From JBEKTW01 sp049515655 (GTDB lineage Bacteria; Bacteroidota; Ignavibacteria; UBA10030; SZUA-254), in contig JBEKTW010000002.1 in the NCBI GenBank assembly GCA_049515655.1, positions 124,001 to 188,000 of the forward strand: a stretch of 64,000 bases of DNA. Direction: 5' to 3'. Within the stretch, counting starts at the first letter, position 1; the number at the start of each line of letters is the position of its first letter. The notes under the pieces were generated by a model, which saw nothing but the letters and a program-made list of their open reading frames with translations, was not told where the DNA came from and did no database searches. Shown piece after piece: positions 15,528 to 23,652 of the stretch. Both the position numbers and the translations under genes were made by a program.

Positions 15528-15884
15528 TCACCTTCTTGTCGCCTCGCGCCGCTCCCGTGGATTTTTTCCCCACCCGTATGTTACGAGGTCGATCCTTTCG
15601 TTTGCAAACATGACCCCCTCCTTCTCCAACAACGACCTTTGTTCCTGATATGAATGACTCCCGGAAGGAAATGAGATTTTTCCCTTCGAGTTGACGACGC
15701 GATGCCAGGGAACATCAATGCCGTAGGGAAGACGGTGAAGAGCATATCCGACAAGCCGGGCCTGTCCGCTCAAACCACAGAGTTCCGCAACCTGACCGTA
15801 GCTTGCGACCCTGCCTTTAGGAATTTTGCTGACGGTTTGCCAGATGCGGTGGTAACTACTTCTATGAAATGGTCGATCTGTCAC
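15528..15884 (-). CDS. Alkyltransferase-like protein (ATL, Atl1/YbaZ type)
   Basis: 118 residues, GTG start at 15884. It has the DNA-binding fold of O6-alkylguanine-DNA alkyltransferase: IPKGRVASYGQVAELCGLSG, AR-VGYALHRLP. The active-site motif PCHRV is replaced by PWHRVV, with Trp60 in place of the methyl-accepting Cys. ATL proteins cannot remove alkyl groups; they bind O6-alkylguanine and hand lesions to nucleotide excision repair. The length fits (about 100-120). It is distinct from true Ogt/Ada, which would need the Cys. The next upstream gene (toxin) ends 95 bp away. Confidence 0.9.
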   Translation of the reverse strand: MTDRPFHRSSYHRIWQTVSKIPKGRVASYGQVAELCGLSGQARLVGYALHRLPYGIDVPWHRVVNSKGKISFPSGSHSYQEQRSLLEKEGVMFANERIDLVTYGWGKNPRERREATRR

Positions 15885-15979
15885 GAGGCGCAGGCTGTTC
15901 CTGACACGCGAAGATCACTTAGGGTATCTGAAACTTATAATCGTCCGTACGTGCAAGGTTTCCTTCCTCAGCGCCCCAC

Positions 15980-16294
15980 TCACGATCTCGTTTCAAAGGA
16001 CCAACTCCTATCTCTCCAATAGTTCGGACGGCGATGGAGATGCATCACTGCGAGCACGACAATGAGGTCAGCACGGACGGCATAGACAATCCCAAACGGA
16101 AAACGACGAAGAAGAAACCTCCTGGCCTTCGAAGTGAGAATTGGCCAGCGGTCCGGGGATTCCGCGATCTTTGCCAGGCCTCGTTCTACCTCTTCTAGAA
16201 ACGAAATCCCCAACTTCGGGGCATGAGTCTCGTAGAAGCTCGCAGCAGCCAACAACTCCGCTTCAGCTTCAGGGTGAAATGCAACTTTCTTCAC
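15980..16294 (-). CDS. RelE/ParE-family toxin
   Basis: 104 residues, GTG start. ParE/RelE fold signature: KVAFHPEAEAELLAAASFYETH, LGISFLEEVERGLAKIAESPDRWP, then the RRFLLRRFPFGIVYAVRADLIVVLAVMHLHRRPNYW strand-strand-tail. The terminal HLHRRPNYW is typical of the ParE-like group. Toxins of this fold either cut ribosome-bound mRNA (RelE) or block gyrase (ParE); the target here is not resolved. The start overlaps the antitoxin stop by 4 nt (GTGA), indicating translational coupling. The antitoxin-first order is classical. Confidence 0.9.
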   Translation of the reverse strand: MKKVAFHPEAEAELLAAASFYETHAPKLGISFLEEVERGLAKIAESPDRWPILTSKARRFLLRRFPFGIVYAVRADLIVVLAVMHLHRRPNYWRDRSWSFETRS

Positions 16295-16521
16295 TTGAGT
16301 TTCGCACGCGCGTCGCGCAAAACTCTTTTTGCGGATTTCGTCCCGACCTTGCCTTCCGTAATCTCGTTATAACGCCGTTCGGTCTCTCGAATCCACAAAA
16401 CCTCCGCGTCATCGTCCACATTCTCGTCGAGGCTTGCGATCAGCTTCTCGGCCAGCAGTGCACGCTCGGATGCAGGCAATCCGAGAAGTTTCACAGCAAC
16501 CTCCTTTACAGCAGGGGACAT
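16291..16521 (-). CDS. Addiction-module antitoxin component
   Basis: 76 residues, acidic N-terminal half. It matches the 'putative addiction module component' family that pairs with ParE/RelE toxins: LLGLPASERALLAEKLIASLDE, then DAEVLWIRETERRYNEITEGKV. AAGGAG lies about 10 nt before the ATG, and a near-consensus promoter (16548-16576) sits 20 nt further up. Overlaps the toxin by 4 nt. It neutralises the toxin and probably contributes to autorepression. Confidence 0.9.
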   Translation of the reverse strand: MSPAVKEVAVKLLGLPASERALLAEKLIASLDENVDDDAEVLWIRETERRYNEITEGKVGTKSAKRVLRDARAKLK

Positions 16522-16547
16522 GATCGATTCTCTCCTTCCTTTAAGGT

Positions 16548-16576
16548 ATTATACTAAGAGCGCGTTTCTCCTGCAA
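16548..16576 (-). promoter_or_regulatory. Strong sigma-70-like promoter of the toxin-antitoxin operon
   Basis: Minus strand: TTGCAG, 17 nt, TATAAT (perfect -10). The predicted start is near 16541, giving a 20-nt leader with AAGGAG. Confidence 0.6.
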
Positions 16577-16621
16577 GTGAGAATATCACTGCTACGAACA
16601 ATACTTCAAAATCGCGAACTT

Positions 16622-17896
16622 TCACACAATCTTCACCAGGAAATAATTCTTCGCCCCCTTCCTCAGGACGATGAACTTCCCCCGAATGGCATCTTTGATG
16701 GTCACCTGCTTCTTCACATCGGCGACACGCTGGTTATTAAGGTAAATTCCGCCGGATTCAATTGAGCGACGGGCATCCCCCCTCGATTTGGCAGCTCCTG
16801 CTTTCTCGACGAGTTGAACCAGACTGAATCCCTCCCCGCCGAGATCGCTCTTGGGAAAATCGATGGAAGGCACGTCGCTGAAAATATCCAGAAGTTGCTT
16901 CTCATCGACGTCGGTAATCTCTCCTCCGAAGAATATCTTCGAAGCTTTCAGGGCTTGCGCGAGAGCCGTCTCACCGTGCACCCTCCTTGTTACTTCCTGA
17001 GCCAGAACTGCCTGCCCCTCGCGCTTCTCCGCTGCCGTTTCGAGTACATGCTGAAACTCATTGATTCTCTCATGCCCGAGGAGCGTGAAGAATTTCAGGT
17101 ACTGAATTGTGTCGCGGTCGTCCGTGTTATACCAAAACTGATAAAACCTGTACGGAGACGTTTGCGAGGAGTCGAGCCATACCGTACCGCTTTCCGTTTT
17201 ACCGAACTTGACGCCCGACGATGTCGTTATCAACGGGAAGACGATACCATGAGCTTCCACGCCGCGCAGCCGGCGAATGAGGTCGATCCCCGAAACAATA
17301 TTCCCCCACTGGTCGCTTCCCCCCATCTGGAGCGTGCAGTTGTAACTCTGGTTCAACTGGAGAAAATCGTACGACTGTAAAAGGGCATAGCTGAATTCCG
17401 TGAACGACATCCCCTGCTCCTGCTCAATCCGGGATTTCACAGACTCTTTCGCGAGCATTTCGTTGACAGAGAAATATTTCCCCACATCGCGCAGAAAATC
17501 CATAAACGAAAGCTGCGACAACCAATCGGCGTTGTCGACAATCCTCGCGGGATTGATCTTCGCGTTGAAATCGAGGAACTGCGATAACTGGCGGCGGACT
17601 CCTTCAAGGTTGTGTCGGATTTCGTCCTTCGACAACAACTTGCGTTCCTGCGTCTTGCCGCTGGGGTCTCCGACCATCCCCGTCCCGCCGCCCGCCACGG
17701 CGATCGGAAAATGCCCGTACCGCTGGAGATGCATCAGGCCCATGATGGGCAGCAGCGACCCGACGTGCAAACTCGGCGCGCTCGGGTCAAAGCCGATGTA
17801 TCCCGTGACTTTGTTTTCCGCGAGATGCTTCTCCACTCCCTGTGTTGCAGAGTGAAGAAACCCGCGCCATTTGAGTTCGTTGAAAAAGCTATTCAT
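16622..17896 (-). CDS. tyrS: Tyrosyl-tRNA synthetase
   Basis: 424 residues, the usual bacterial TyrRS length. The class I HIGH motif is HVGS (residues 44-47, in DPSAPSLHVGSLLP). GGGTGMVGDPSGK and SYALLQSYDFLQL shape the tyrosine pocket. QMGGSDQWGNIVSG and KFGKTESG (KMSKS equivalent) complete the active site. The C-terminal S4 RNA-binding domain covers about residues 345-424 (KSRGDARRSIESGGIYLNNQRV). It charges tRNA-Tyr. ATG 17896 is preceded by GGTGAATC. No tRNA-Tyr or T-box-like leader was seen. It stands alone between guaA and the toxin-antitoxin pair. Confidence 0.97.
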   Translation of the reverse strand: MNSFFNELKWRGFLHSATQGVEKHLAENKVTGYIGFDPSAPSLHVGSLLPIMGLMHLQRYGHFPIAVAGGGTGMVGDPSGKTQERKLLSKDEIRHNLEGVRRQLSQFLDFNAKINPARIVDNADWLSQLSFMDFLRDVGKYFSVNEMLAKESVKSRIEQEQGMSFTEFSYALLQSYDFLQLNQSYNCTLQMGGSDQWGNIVSGIDLIRRLRGVEAHGIVFPLITTSSGVKFGKTESGTVWLDSSQTSPYRFYQFWYNTDDRDTIQYLKFFTLLGHERINEFQHVLETAAEKREGQAVLAQEVTRRVHGETALAQALKASKIFFGGEITDVDEKQLLDIFSDVPSIDFPKSDLGGEGFSLVQLVEKAGAAKSRGDARRSIESGGIYLNNQRVADVKKQVTIKDAIRGKFIVLRKGAKNYFLVKIV

Positions 17897-17984
17897 GATT
17901 CACCGTAGTGTTTAAGTGACTTCAGTTACCCGAAGGTGAGAACCTGACTGGTTTGTCCTTGTGTACCGGTGGACGGCTATGGAG

Positions 17985-18030
17985 ACACTTCGACTCAGTC
18001 GCTACGCTCCTTCGCTCAGTGTGACGATGT
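17985..18030. repeat. CTTCGACTCAGTCGCTACGCTCC-type intergenic repeat
   Basis: The spacer between tyrS and guaA carries CTTCGACTCAGTCGCTACG followed by CTCCTTCGCTCAGTGTGACG. A related piece (CGGACTCGGTCGCTCAGGGTGACG) occurs near 46266-46288. Similar 'CTTCGACTCCGCTCAGGGTGAC' repeats are familiar from many bacterial spacers. Confidence 0.6.
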
Positions 18031-18034
18031 TCGT

Positions 18035-19576
18035 TCACTCCCACTCTATCGTCGACGGTGGTTTGGAGCTGATATCGTACACAACACGGTTAACACCCCT
18101 GACCTCATTGACAATCCGATTTGAAATGCGGCCGAGCACTTCGTGCGGGATGGTCGACCAGTCTGCTGTCATTCCGTCGAGACTCGTCACTGCGCGCAAC
18201 GCGACGACGTTCTCGTATGTTCGCTCGTCGCCCATGACCCCGACCGTCTGAACGGGAAGCAACACGGCAAATGCTTGCCAGATCGTTTCATAGAGTCCGG
18301 CCTTGCGAATTTCATCGATGAAGATCTCGTCCACCTCGCGCAAGACCGCCAGTTTATCCTTCGTCACGTCGCTGATAATGCGCACCGCCAGCCCCGGACC
18401 CGGGAATGGATGACGGACAATGAACTCTTCCGGCAAGCCGAGCGCCCGCCCGACGGCCCGGACTTCATCCTTGAATAATTCCCGGAACGGCTCGAGCAGT
18501 TTCAGATTCATTTTCTCCGGTAAACCCCCTACGTTGTGATGCGATTTTATCGTCGCGGAGGGACCGCGGAAAGACATCGATTCGATGACATCCGGATACA
18601 ATGTCCCCTGCGCGAGAAAGCCCACATTGCCTATCTTCTTCGCCTCACCCTCGAACACTTCGATAAACGTGTTACCGATGATCTTCCGTTTCTGCTCCGG
18701 GTCCGATACTCCCCGCAATCTTCCGAGAAAAACGTCGGTCGCGTCCACATAGCCAAGATTGAAATGATAGGTGTCGCGATACAATTTGACGACTCTCTCG
18801 CTTTCGTTCTTCCTCATCAAGCCATTGTTGATGTGGATACAGTGCAGCCGGTCGCCGATCGCCTTTTGCAGCAGGACCGCGAGGACGGAGGAATCGACGC
18901 CGCCGCTGAGGGCGCAGATGACATTCGCGCTTCCTACGTTCGTCTGAATCTCACCGAGCGACCTCTCAATGAACGAGCCAGCATTCCAATCTCCCGCGCA
19001 TCCGCATATCGAGATTACAAAGTTGCGGAGCATTTCCTTGCCCTTCAACGTATGGACGACCTCAGGATGGAATTGCACCCCGTACATTTTCTTCTCTTTG
19101 TTGCGGATTGCACATATCGGGGAATTGTGCGATTGCGCGATTGGTTCGAATCCGCGCGGGACGACCCTCAGAGCGTCGCCGTGGCTCATCCAGACGCTCG
19201 TCGTCGACCCGATCCCTGAGAATAAATCCGAATTGCTTTTGATTTCAACCTCGGCGAGTCCAAACTCACGCCGTGCCGAACGGTCAACCTCCCCGCCGAG
19301 TTGATAAGCAAACACCTGCAGGCCATAGCAGATGCCGAGAATTGGAATCCCGAGGTCGAACAGCCCTGGGTCGGGAAGAGGAGCATCTTTCGCATACACG
19401 CTCGAAGGACCACCCGACAGGATGATACCCTTCGGTCGAAGCTTCGAAATCTGCGCTAGCGTAAAGTCGAATGGCTGAAGCTCGGAATAGACTCCGAGCT
19501 CACGCACCCTCCGGGCGATGAGCTGCGAATACTGCGCGCCGAAATCGAGGACAAGAACTACGTCAGGATGTTGCAA
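18035..19576 (-). CDS. guaA: GMP synthase (glutamine-hydrolysing)
   Basis: 513 residues. N-terminal class I glutamine amidotransferase domain (about 1-195) with nucleophile Cys83 in GICYGLQ and the His/Glu pair in FHPEV. ATP-pyrophosphatase domain with the P-loop ALSGGVDSSV. C-terminal dimerisation domain ending YDISSKPPSTIEWE, as in standard GuaA. Converts XMP to GMP. The start is TTG at 19576; an in-frame TAA four codons upstream rules out an earlier start. Unusually, the leader directly upstream is a tandem word repeat (GAACTAACGAACTAAC on the coding strand) with no Shine-Dalgarno. Confidence 0.95.
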   Translation of the reverse strand: MQHPDVVLVLDFGAQYSQLIARRVRELGVYSELQPFDFTLAQISKLRPKGIILSGGPSSVYAKDAPLPDPGLFDLGIPILGICYGLQVFAYQLGGEVDRSARREFGLAEVEIKSNSDLFSGIGSTTSVWMSHGDALRVVPRGFEPIAQSHNSPICAIRNKEKKMYGVQFHPEVVHTLKGKEMLRNFVISICGCAGDWNAGSFIERSLGEIQTNVGSANVICALSGGVDSSVLAVLLQKAIGDRLHCIHINNGLMRKNESERVVKLYRDTYHFNLGYVDATDVFLGRLRGVSDPEQKRKIIGNTFIEVFEGEAKKIGNVGFLAQGTLYPDVIESMSFRGPSATIKSHHNVGGLPEKMNLKLLEPFRELFKDEVRAVGRALGLPEEFIVRHPFPGPGLAVRIISDVTKDKLAVLREVDEIFIDEIRKAGLYETIWQAFAVLLPVQTVGVMGDERTYENVVALRAVTSLDGMTADWSTIPHEVLGRISNRIVNEVRGVNRVVYDISSKPPSTIEWE

Positions 19577-20096
19577 GGTTGGTTGTTAGTTCGTTAGTTT
19601 CGTTGGTTCGTTAGTTCCGTTGGTTCGTTAGTTCCGTTGTTACTTGTTCTTGGTCATTTGTCATTTGTTGCTGGATGGTGGGGTTAGCTAGTGGCTATTG
19701 GCTCTTAGCTATTGGCCATTGGCTTCTGGCTTCTAGCATCTTGCTTCTCCCCACCCAAAGCCATCGCCGAATCGCCCATTCACCCCTTCCCCGTTTCATA
19801 TCCCAACTACTCAATGTCCAGCCATTTCATCATCTTTTGATCTCGTCATCTCATCCATTCCTCCAATTCTCCATTAATCCTCTCACCATCTCATGTTTTC
19901 ACTACCTCACCCATTCACGCCTTCTCCCTTTCATTATCTCAACTTCTCATTATCTCACAATCTTACCATCTCACCATCTCAACTTCTCCCCATCTCAAAA
20001 TCTCAACTACCTCTTTTCTGTCTTCTGCATTCTATATAAGAAAAATACGAAAAAGTTTGGCCGTAGCAAAACGAACCCTCCGTGGGTTGCTGCGCA

Positions 20097-20142
20097 GAAG
20101 GTTACCTTCTGCAAGGTCATTCCTGAGGAGAAGGTAACCTTC
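20097..20142. repeat. 46-bp inverted element, copy 1 (GAAGGTTACCTTC-N20-GAAGGTAACCTTC)
   Basis: 13-bp arms at 20097-20109 and 20130-20142 are perfect reverse complements, each itself palindromic apart from its centre base, and separated by 20 nt. The left arm extends to a 19-bp palindrome at 20094-20112. A second copy with the same spacing is at 46178-46223. Confidence 0.85.
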
Positions 20143-20155
20143 ACTCTATGAAAAA

Positions 20156-20183
20156 GGCGCTGAAGCCTGTCAGCTCCAGCGCC
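20156..20183 (-). terminator. Terminator downstream of gcvP
   Basis: The 7-bp stem GGCGCTG/CAGCGCC has a 14-nt loop. On the minus strand it is followed by TTTTT. It lies 30 bp past the gcvP stop. Confidence 0.85.
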
Positions 20184-20213
20184 TCAAGCGTGCTCGCCGG
20201 GCGTCTACAAGAT

Positions 20214-23099
20214 TCACCCTGAATGTTCCTTTGCATACTCTTCCGCCGGTGGGCAGGAACAAACGAGATTACGATCTCCGTACGCGCTGTTGGCGCGTCC
20301 GACGGAGGGCCAGAACTTATGCGCACGAGTCCAGGAGACAGGATATGCCGCCTTTTCACGCGTGTACGGGAAATTCCATTTGTCGCTGACGACCATCTCT
20401 GCGGTGTGCGGCGAGTTCTTCAAGACGTTGTTTTCCCGGTCCGCCTTGCCGTCCTTGATTTCCTGCGCCTCGGCATGAATGGAGATCATGGCATCACAGA
20501 ACCTGTCGAGTTCTTCCTTCGATTCGCTTTCAGTCGGCTCAATCATGAGCGTCCCGTGAACTGGAAAGGACGTCGTCGGCGCATGAAATCCGTAGTCCAT
20601 CAATCGTTTCGCGACATCCTCCACCTCAATCCCGGACTGCTCCTTCAGATCACGCAAATCGGCAAGGAATTCGTGGGCGACCCGGCCGTTGATACCCGTA
20701 TAGACTGTCGGGAAATGCTTCTCCAGCCGCTTCGCCATGTAATTCGCGTTGAGGATGGCGATCTTCGTCGCGTCCGTCAGTCCCCGGGGGCCCATCATCC
20801 GGATATATGCCCAGGAGATGACAAGGATACTTGGGCTGCCCCAGGGCGCCGCCGAAACGGTACCCAGGCTCTTATCCCCCCCTGTCGGCACGACGGGATG
20901 AGACGGAAGGAACCTTGCGAGTCTTTCGGTCACGCAGATCGGCCCCATCCCCGGTCCACCGCCGCCGTGAGGGATGGAAAAAGTCTTGTGCAGATTGATA
21001 TGGCAAACGTCGGCACCGAGCGCCGCCGGCCGGCACAATCCGACCTGGGCGTTCAAGTTGGCACCGTCCATGTACACCAAACCGCCGTACTTGTGAATGA
21101 TGTCACAAATCTGAATGATCCCTTCTTCGAATACACCGTGCGTCGAAGGATAGGTGACCATGAGAGCCGCGAGACGATCCTTGTGCAGTTTGGCTTTCTC
21201 CTCAAGGTCATGAATGTCGATCGAACCGTCGCCCGTCGCGCGCACGACAACCACCTCCATTCCCGCCATGACCGCGCTGGCGGGATTCGTGCCATGGGCC
21301 GAGGACGGAATGAGACACACATTTCGATGAGACTGACCCCGATCTTCATGATAGGCACGAATGACGAGAAGTCCCGTGTACTCCCCTGCCGCTCCGGAAT
21401 TCGGTTGAAGTGAGACCGCAGCGAAACCGGTAATCTCTTTCAGCATCGACCCGAGCTGCTGGAACAATTCCTGATACCCCTGGGCCTGTGGAGCCGGAAC
21501 GAATGGATGCAGTTTGGAGAATTCCCTCCAGGTGACCGGATAGATCTCCGTGGTCGCGTTCAGCTTCATCGTGCACGAACCCAGCGGAATCATGCTCGAG
21601 GTCAGGGACAGGTCTTTTCTCTCCAATGCGTGAACGTACCGCAACATCTCGGTTTCTGAATGATGGGAGTTGAATACCGCGTGTTGGAGAAACCGGGAAG
21701 TGCGCTTGAGCTTCCCCCGGAAACCGGGGGTTTCGTCCTTCGCGATCGCGGACGCATCGAACCCGGGTGCCTTATCAAGCGCGAAGACCTTGAGCAACAA
21801 ATCGATCTCCTCGACAGTAGAAACTTCATCAAGAGAAATTCCCAATGACCCATCGTCACAATATCTTACGTTGATGTGATTCGAATCCAGTTGTGTAGCC
21901 AGCTTTTGGCGGCGGCCTGGGTCGATGCCTATGTGGAGGGTATCGAAAAAGTCCTCATGCAGGATAGAGTATCCGAGCCGCTGCAGACCCTTCGCCAGAA
22001 CCTTGGTGAGATTGTGAATGCGTTCCGCGATGGCCGTGATGCCATCCGGGCCGTGGTATACGGCATACATGCCTGCCATGACGGCGAGCAAAACCTGCGC
22101 TGTGCAGATGTTCGAAGTAGCCTTCTCACGGCGAATATGTTGTTCACGCGTTTGGAGCGCCATGCGGAGAGCTCTCTTCCCCTGGGAATCGATGGACACG
22201 CCGATTATGCGGCCCGGCATGTTCCGTTTGAACTCATCCTTCGTCGCGAAGAATGCCGCATGAGGCCCGCCGTACCCGAGGGGAACGCCGAACCGCTGGG
22301 AATTACCGACCGCGGCGTCTGCGCCAAATTCCCCCGGAGGAGTCAACAGCGTCAGACTCAACAGATCGGTCGCAACGACCACTTTCGCACCCGACGCATG
22401 CGCCCGCTCGCAGAATGAGCGATAATCGTACACTGCGCCGTCGCTCGACGGAAACTGGACAAGGGCGCCAAAAACCTTGTCGGAGAATTCGACCTTGGCA
22501 TGGTCGCCCACAACCACCTTGATGCCGAGCGCTTTTGCGCGCGTCTTCACCACGGCAACTGTCTGCGGGTGGCAATCGGCCGCGACGAAGAAGACACCGC
22601 CTTCCGGATGACCTTTAATGCTGAAGAACATTAACATGGCTTCAGCCGCGGCGGTCGCTTCATCCAGCAGTGAGGCGTTCGCAATGTCGAGTCCGGTCAG
22701 GTCGATTATCACCGTTTGGAAATTGAGGAGCGCCTCAAGGCGTCCCTGTGCAATTTCGGCCTGGTACGGCGTATACTGCGTGTACCATCCCGGGTTTTCA
22801 AAGATATTCCTCTGGATCACCGTCGGCGTGATGGTATCGTAGTACCCCATACCGATCAACGACCGGTAAACCCGGTTCTTCGACGCCATGGAGCCGAGCT
22901 CATTGAGCGTTTCCTGCTCGCTCCGCGGAGGTGGAAGAGAGATCGTCGTGCCGGTACGGATTGCTTTCGGAACCACGCTCTCGATGAACTCATCAAGAGT
23001 TTTTGCGCCCACGACATTCAGCATCTCCCTCACTTCTTGTTCGTTGGGACCGATGTGGCGGCGTACAAAGGAATCTGTTTGAGAAAGGTTCATGGACAT
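20214..23099 (-). CDS. gcvP: Glycine dehydrogenase (decarboxylating), P protein of the glycine cleavage system
   Basis: 961 residues, the single-chain (alpha2) P protein. N-terminal half: FVRRHIGPNEQEVREML and LDEATAAAEAMLMF. C-terminal half: the PLP-lysine loop NLHKTFSIPHGGGGPGMGP. PLP-dependent decarboxylation of glycine passes the aminomethyl group to lipoyl-GcvH. It sits last in the string efp-accB-accC-gcvH-gcvP, 154 bp after gcvH, and ends in a clear terminator. gcvT and lpd are not in the window. The P-H adjacency is typical; being downstream of the acc genes is less so. ATG 23099 fits the family N-terminus. Confidence 0.97.
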   Translation of the reverse strand: MSMNLSQTDSFVRRHIGPNEQEVREMLNVVGAKTLDEFIESVVPKAIRTGTTISLPPPRSEQETLNELGSMASKNRVYRSLIGMGYYDTITPTVIQRNIFENPGWYTQYTPYQAEIAQGRLEALLNFQTVIIDLTGLDIANASLLDEATAAAEAMLMFFSIKGHPEGGVFFVAADCHPQTVAVVKTRAKALGIKVVVGDHAKVEFSDKVFGALVQFPSSDGAVYDYRSFCERAHASGAKVVVATDLLSLTLLTPPGEFGADAAVGNSQRFGVPLGYGGPHAAFFATKDEFKRNMPGRIIGVSIDSQGKRALRMALQTREQHIRREKATSNICTAQVLLAVMAGMYAVYHGPDGITAIAERIHNLTKVLAKGLQRLGYSILHEDFFDTLHIGIDPGRRQKLATQLDSNHINVRYCDDGSLGISLDEVSTVEEIDLLLKVFALDKAPGFDASAIAKDETPGFRGKLKRTSRFLQHAVFNSHHSETEMLRYVHALERKDLSLTSSMIPLGSCTMKLNATTEIYPVTWREFSKLHPFVPAPQAQGYQELFQQLGSMLKEITGFAAVSLQPNSGAAGEYTGLLVIRAYHEDRGQSHRNVCLIPSSAHGTNPASAVMAGMEVVVVRATGDGSIDIHDLEEKAKLHKDRLAALMVTYPSTHGVFEEGIIQICDIIHKYGGLVYMDGANLNAQVGLCRPAALGADVCHINLHKTFSIPHGGGGPGMGPICVTERLARFLPSHPVVPTGGDKSLGTVSAAPWGSPSILVISWAYIRMMGPRGLTDATKIAILNANYMAKRLEKHFPTVYTGINGRVAHEFLADLRDLKEQSGIEVEDVAKRLMDYGFHAPTTSFPVHGTLMIEPTESESKEELDRFCDAMISIHAEAQEIKDGKADRENNVLKNSPHTAEMVVSDKWNFPYTREKAAYPVSWTRAHKFWPSVGRANSAYGDRNLVCSCPPAEEYAKEHSG

Positions 23100-23106
23100 A
23101 AAAATA

Positions 23107-23135
23107 GGTTCGAGGTTAGAGGTTCGGGGTTAGAG
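23107..23135. repeat. GGTTCGAGGTTAGAGGTTCGGGG word repeat between gcvH and gcvP
   Basis: 29 bp of alternating GGTT-CGA/AGA units, closely resembling the GGTTAGAGGTTACGGGTTCGGG stretch inside valS (38463-38484). Part of the 154-bp gcvH-gcvP gap, which also contains an AACAACCGACAACCGG run. Confidence 0.7.
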
Positions 23136-23253
23136 AATAGATGTCATGCTAAGAGAATTGAGACGATTCTTGTACAATCCTAATGCAAACTCACGTGCGC
23201 CAGCCGTCATCTCTCGACGGTTGGTGATAACCAACAACCGACAACCGGTGGTG

Positions 23254-23634
23254 CTATTTCCCGATCAACTCGCGATAGTGTTTTGCGTCGAGGAGGTTAC
23301 TAAGCTCGTTCGGAATCTTGATGGAGATTTTGACCATCCAGCCCTTATCGTACGGCTGCTTATTCACGAGGTCGGGTGATTTTTCCAGCGCGGGGTTCAC
23401 TTCAACAACCTCACCCGAAACGGGTGCGTAGATGTCGGAAACAGCTTTCACCGCTTCAATCGTGCCCAAGCTCTCGCCTTGTTTCACCTGTTTCCCCTTC
23501 GCGGGAAGTTCGACGAAGACAACATCTCCGAGTTCACCTTGTGCATAGTCTGTAATGCCGACAAGGCCGGTGGCTCCTTCGGGGCGAATCCACTCGTGTT
23601 CTTTCGTGTACTTCAGGTTCTCAGGAAAAGTCAT
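23254..23634 (-). CDS. gcvH: Glycine cleavage system H protein
   Basis: 126 residues. Lipoyl-domain carrier that shuttles the aminomethyl group between P and T proteins. The lipoylated lysine is Lys63 in GTIEAVKAVSDIYAPVSGEV. Other conserved parts are KYTKEHEWIR, GITDYAQGELGDVVFVELP and GWMVKI. The reading frame opens at a TTG five codons upstream, but ATG 23634 has AAAGGTGA at the right distance and matches the family start (MTFPENLKYT). It lies between accC (18 bp upstream) and gcvP on the same strand, so probably co-transcribed. Confidence 0.96.
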   Translation of the reverse strand: MTFPENLKYTKEHEWIRPEGATGLVGITDYAQGELGDVVFVELPAKGKQVKQGESLGTIEAVKAVSDIYAPVSGEVVEVNPALEKSPDLVNKQPYDKGWMVKISIKIPNELSNLLDAKHYRELIGK

Positions 23635-23652
23635 GACATCACCTTTCAAAGA

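Larger units (their letters stand above)
19577..20213. other. 637-bp gene-free spacer packed with several word-repeat tracts
   Basis: From left to right: a TTCGTTAGTTCCGTTGG tandem tract (about 19583-19637); a GGCTATTGGCTCTTAGCTATTGGCC tract (about 19690-19738); a long pyrimidine-rich tract of CATCTCAACTTCTC-like units (about 19780-20030); the 46-bp inverted element (20097-20142); and the gcvP terminator (20156-20183). The plus-strand ORF 19675-20151 is low complexity (LLAIGHWLLA...SHHLNFSPSQ) and is not considered a gene. Confidence 0.7.

Noticed and set aside
19675..20151. Plus-strand 158-residue ORF (LLAIGHWLLASSILLL...)
   Set aside because: Translation of stacked low-complexity repeats; amino-acid composition follows the repeat words, no start signal or family resemblance.
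23100..23253. Glycine riboswitch ahead of gcvP
   Set aside because: No tandem aptamer-like conserved elements seen; the gap is short and repeat-filled.
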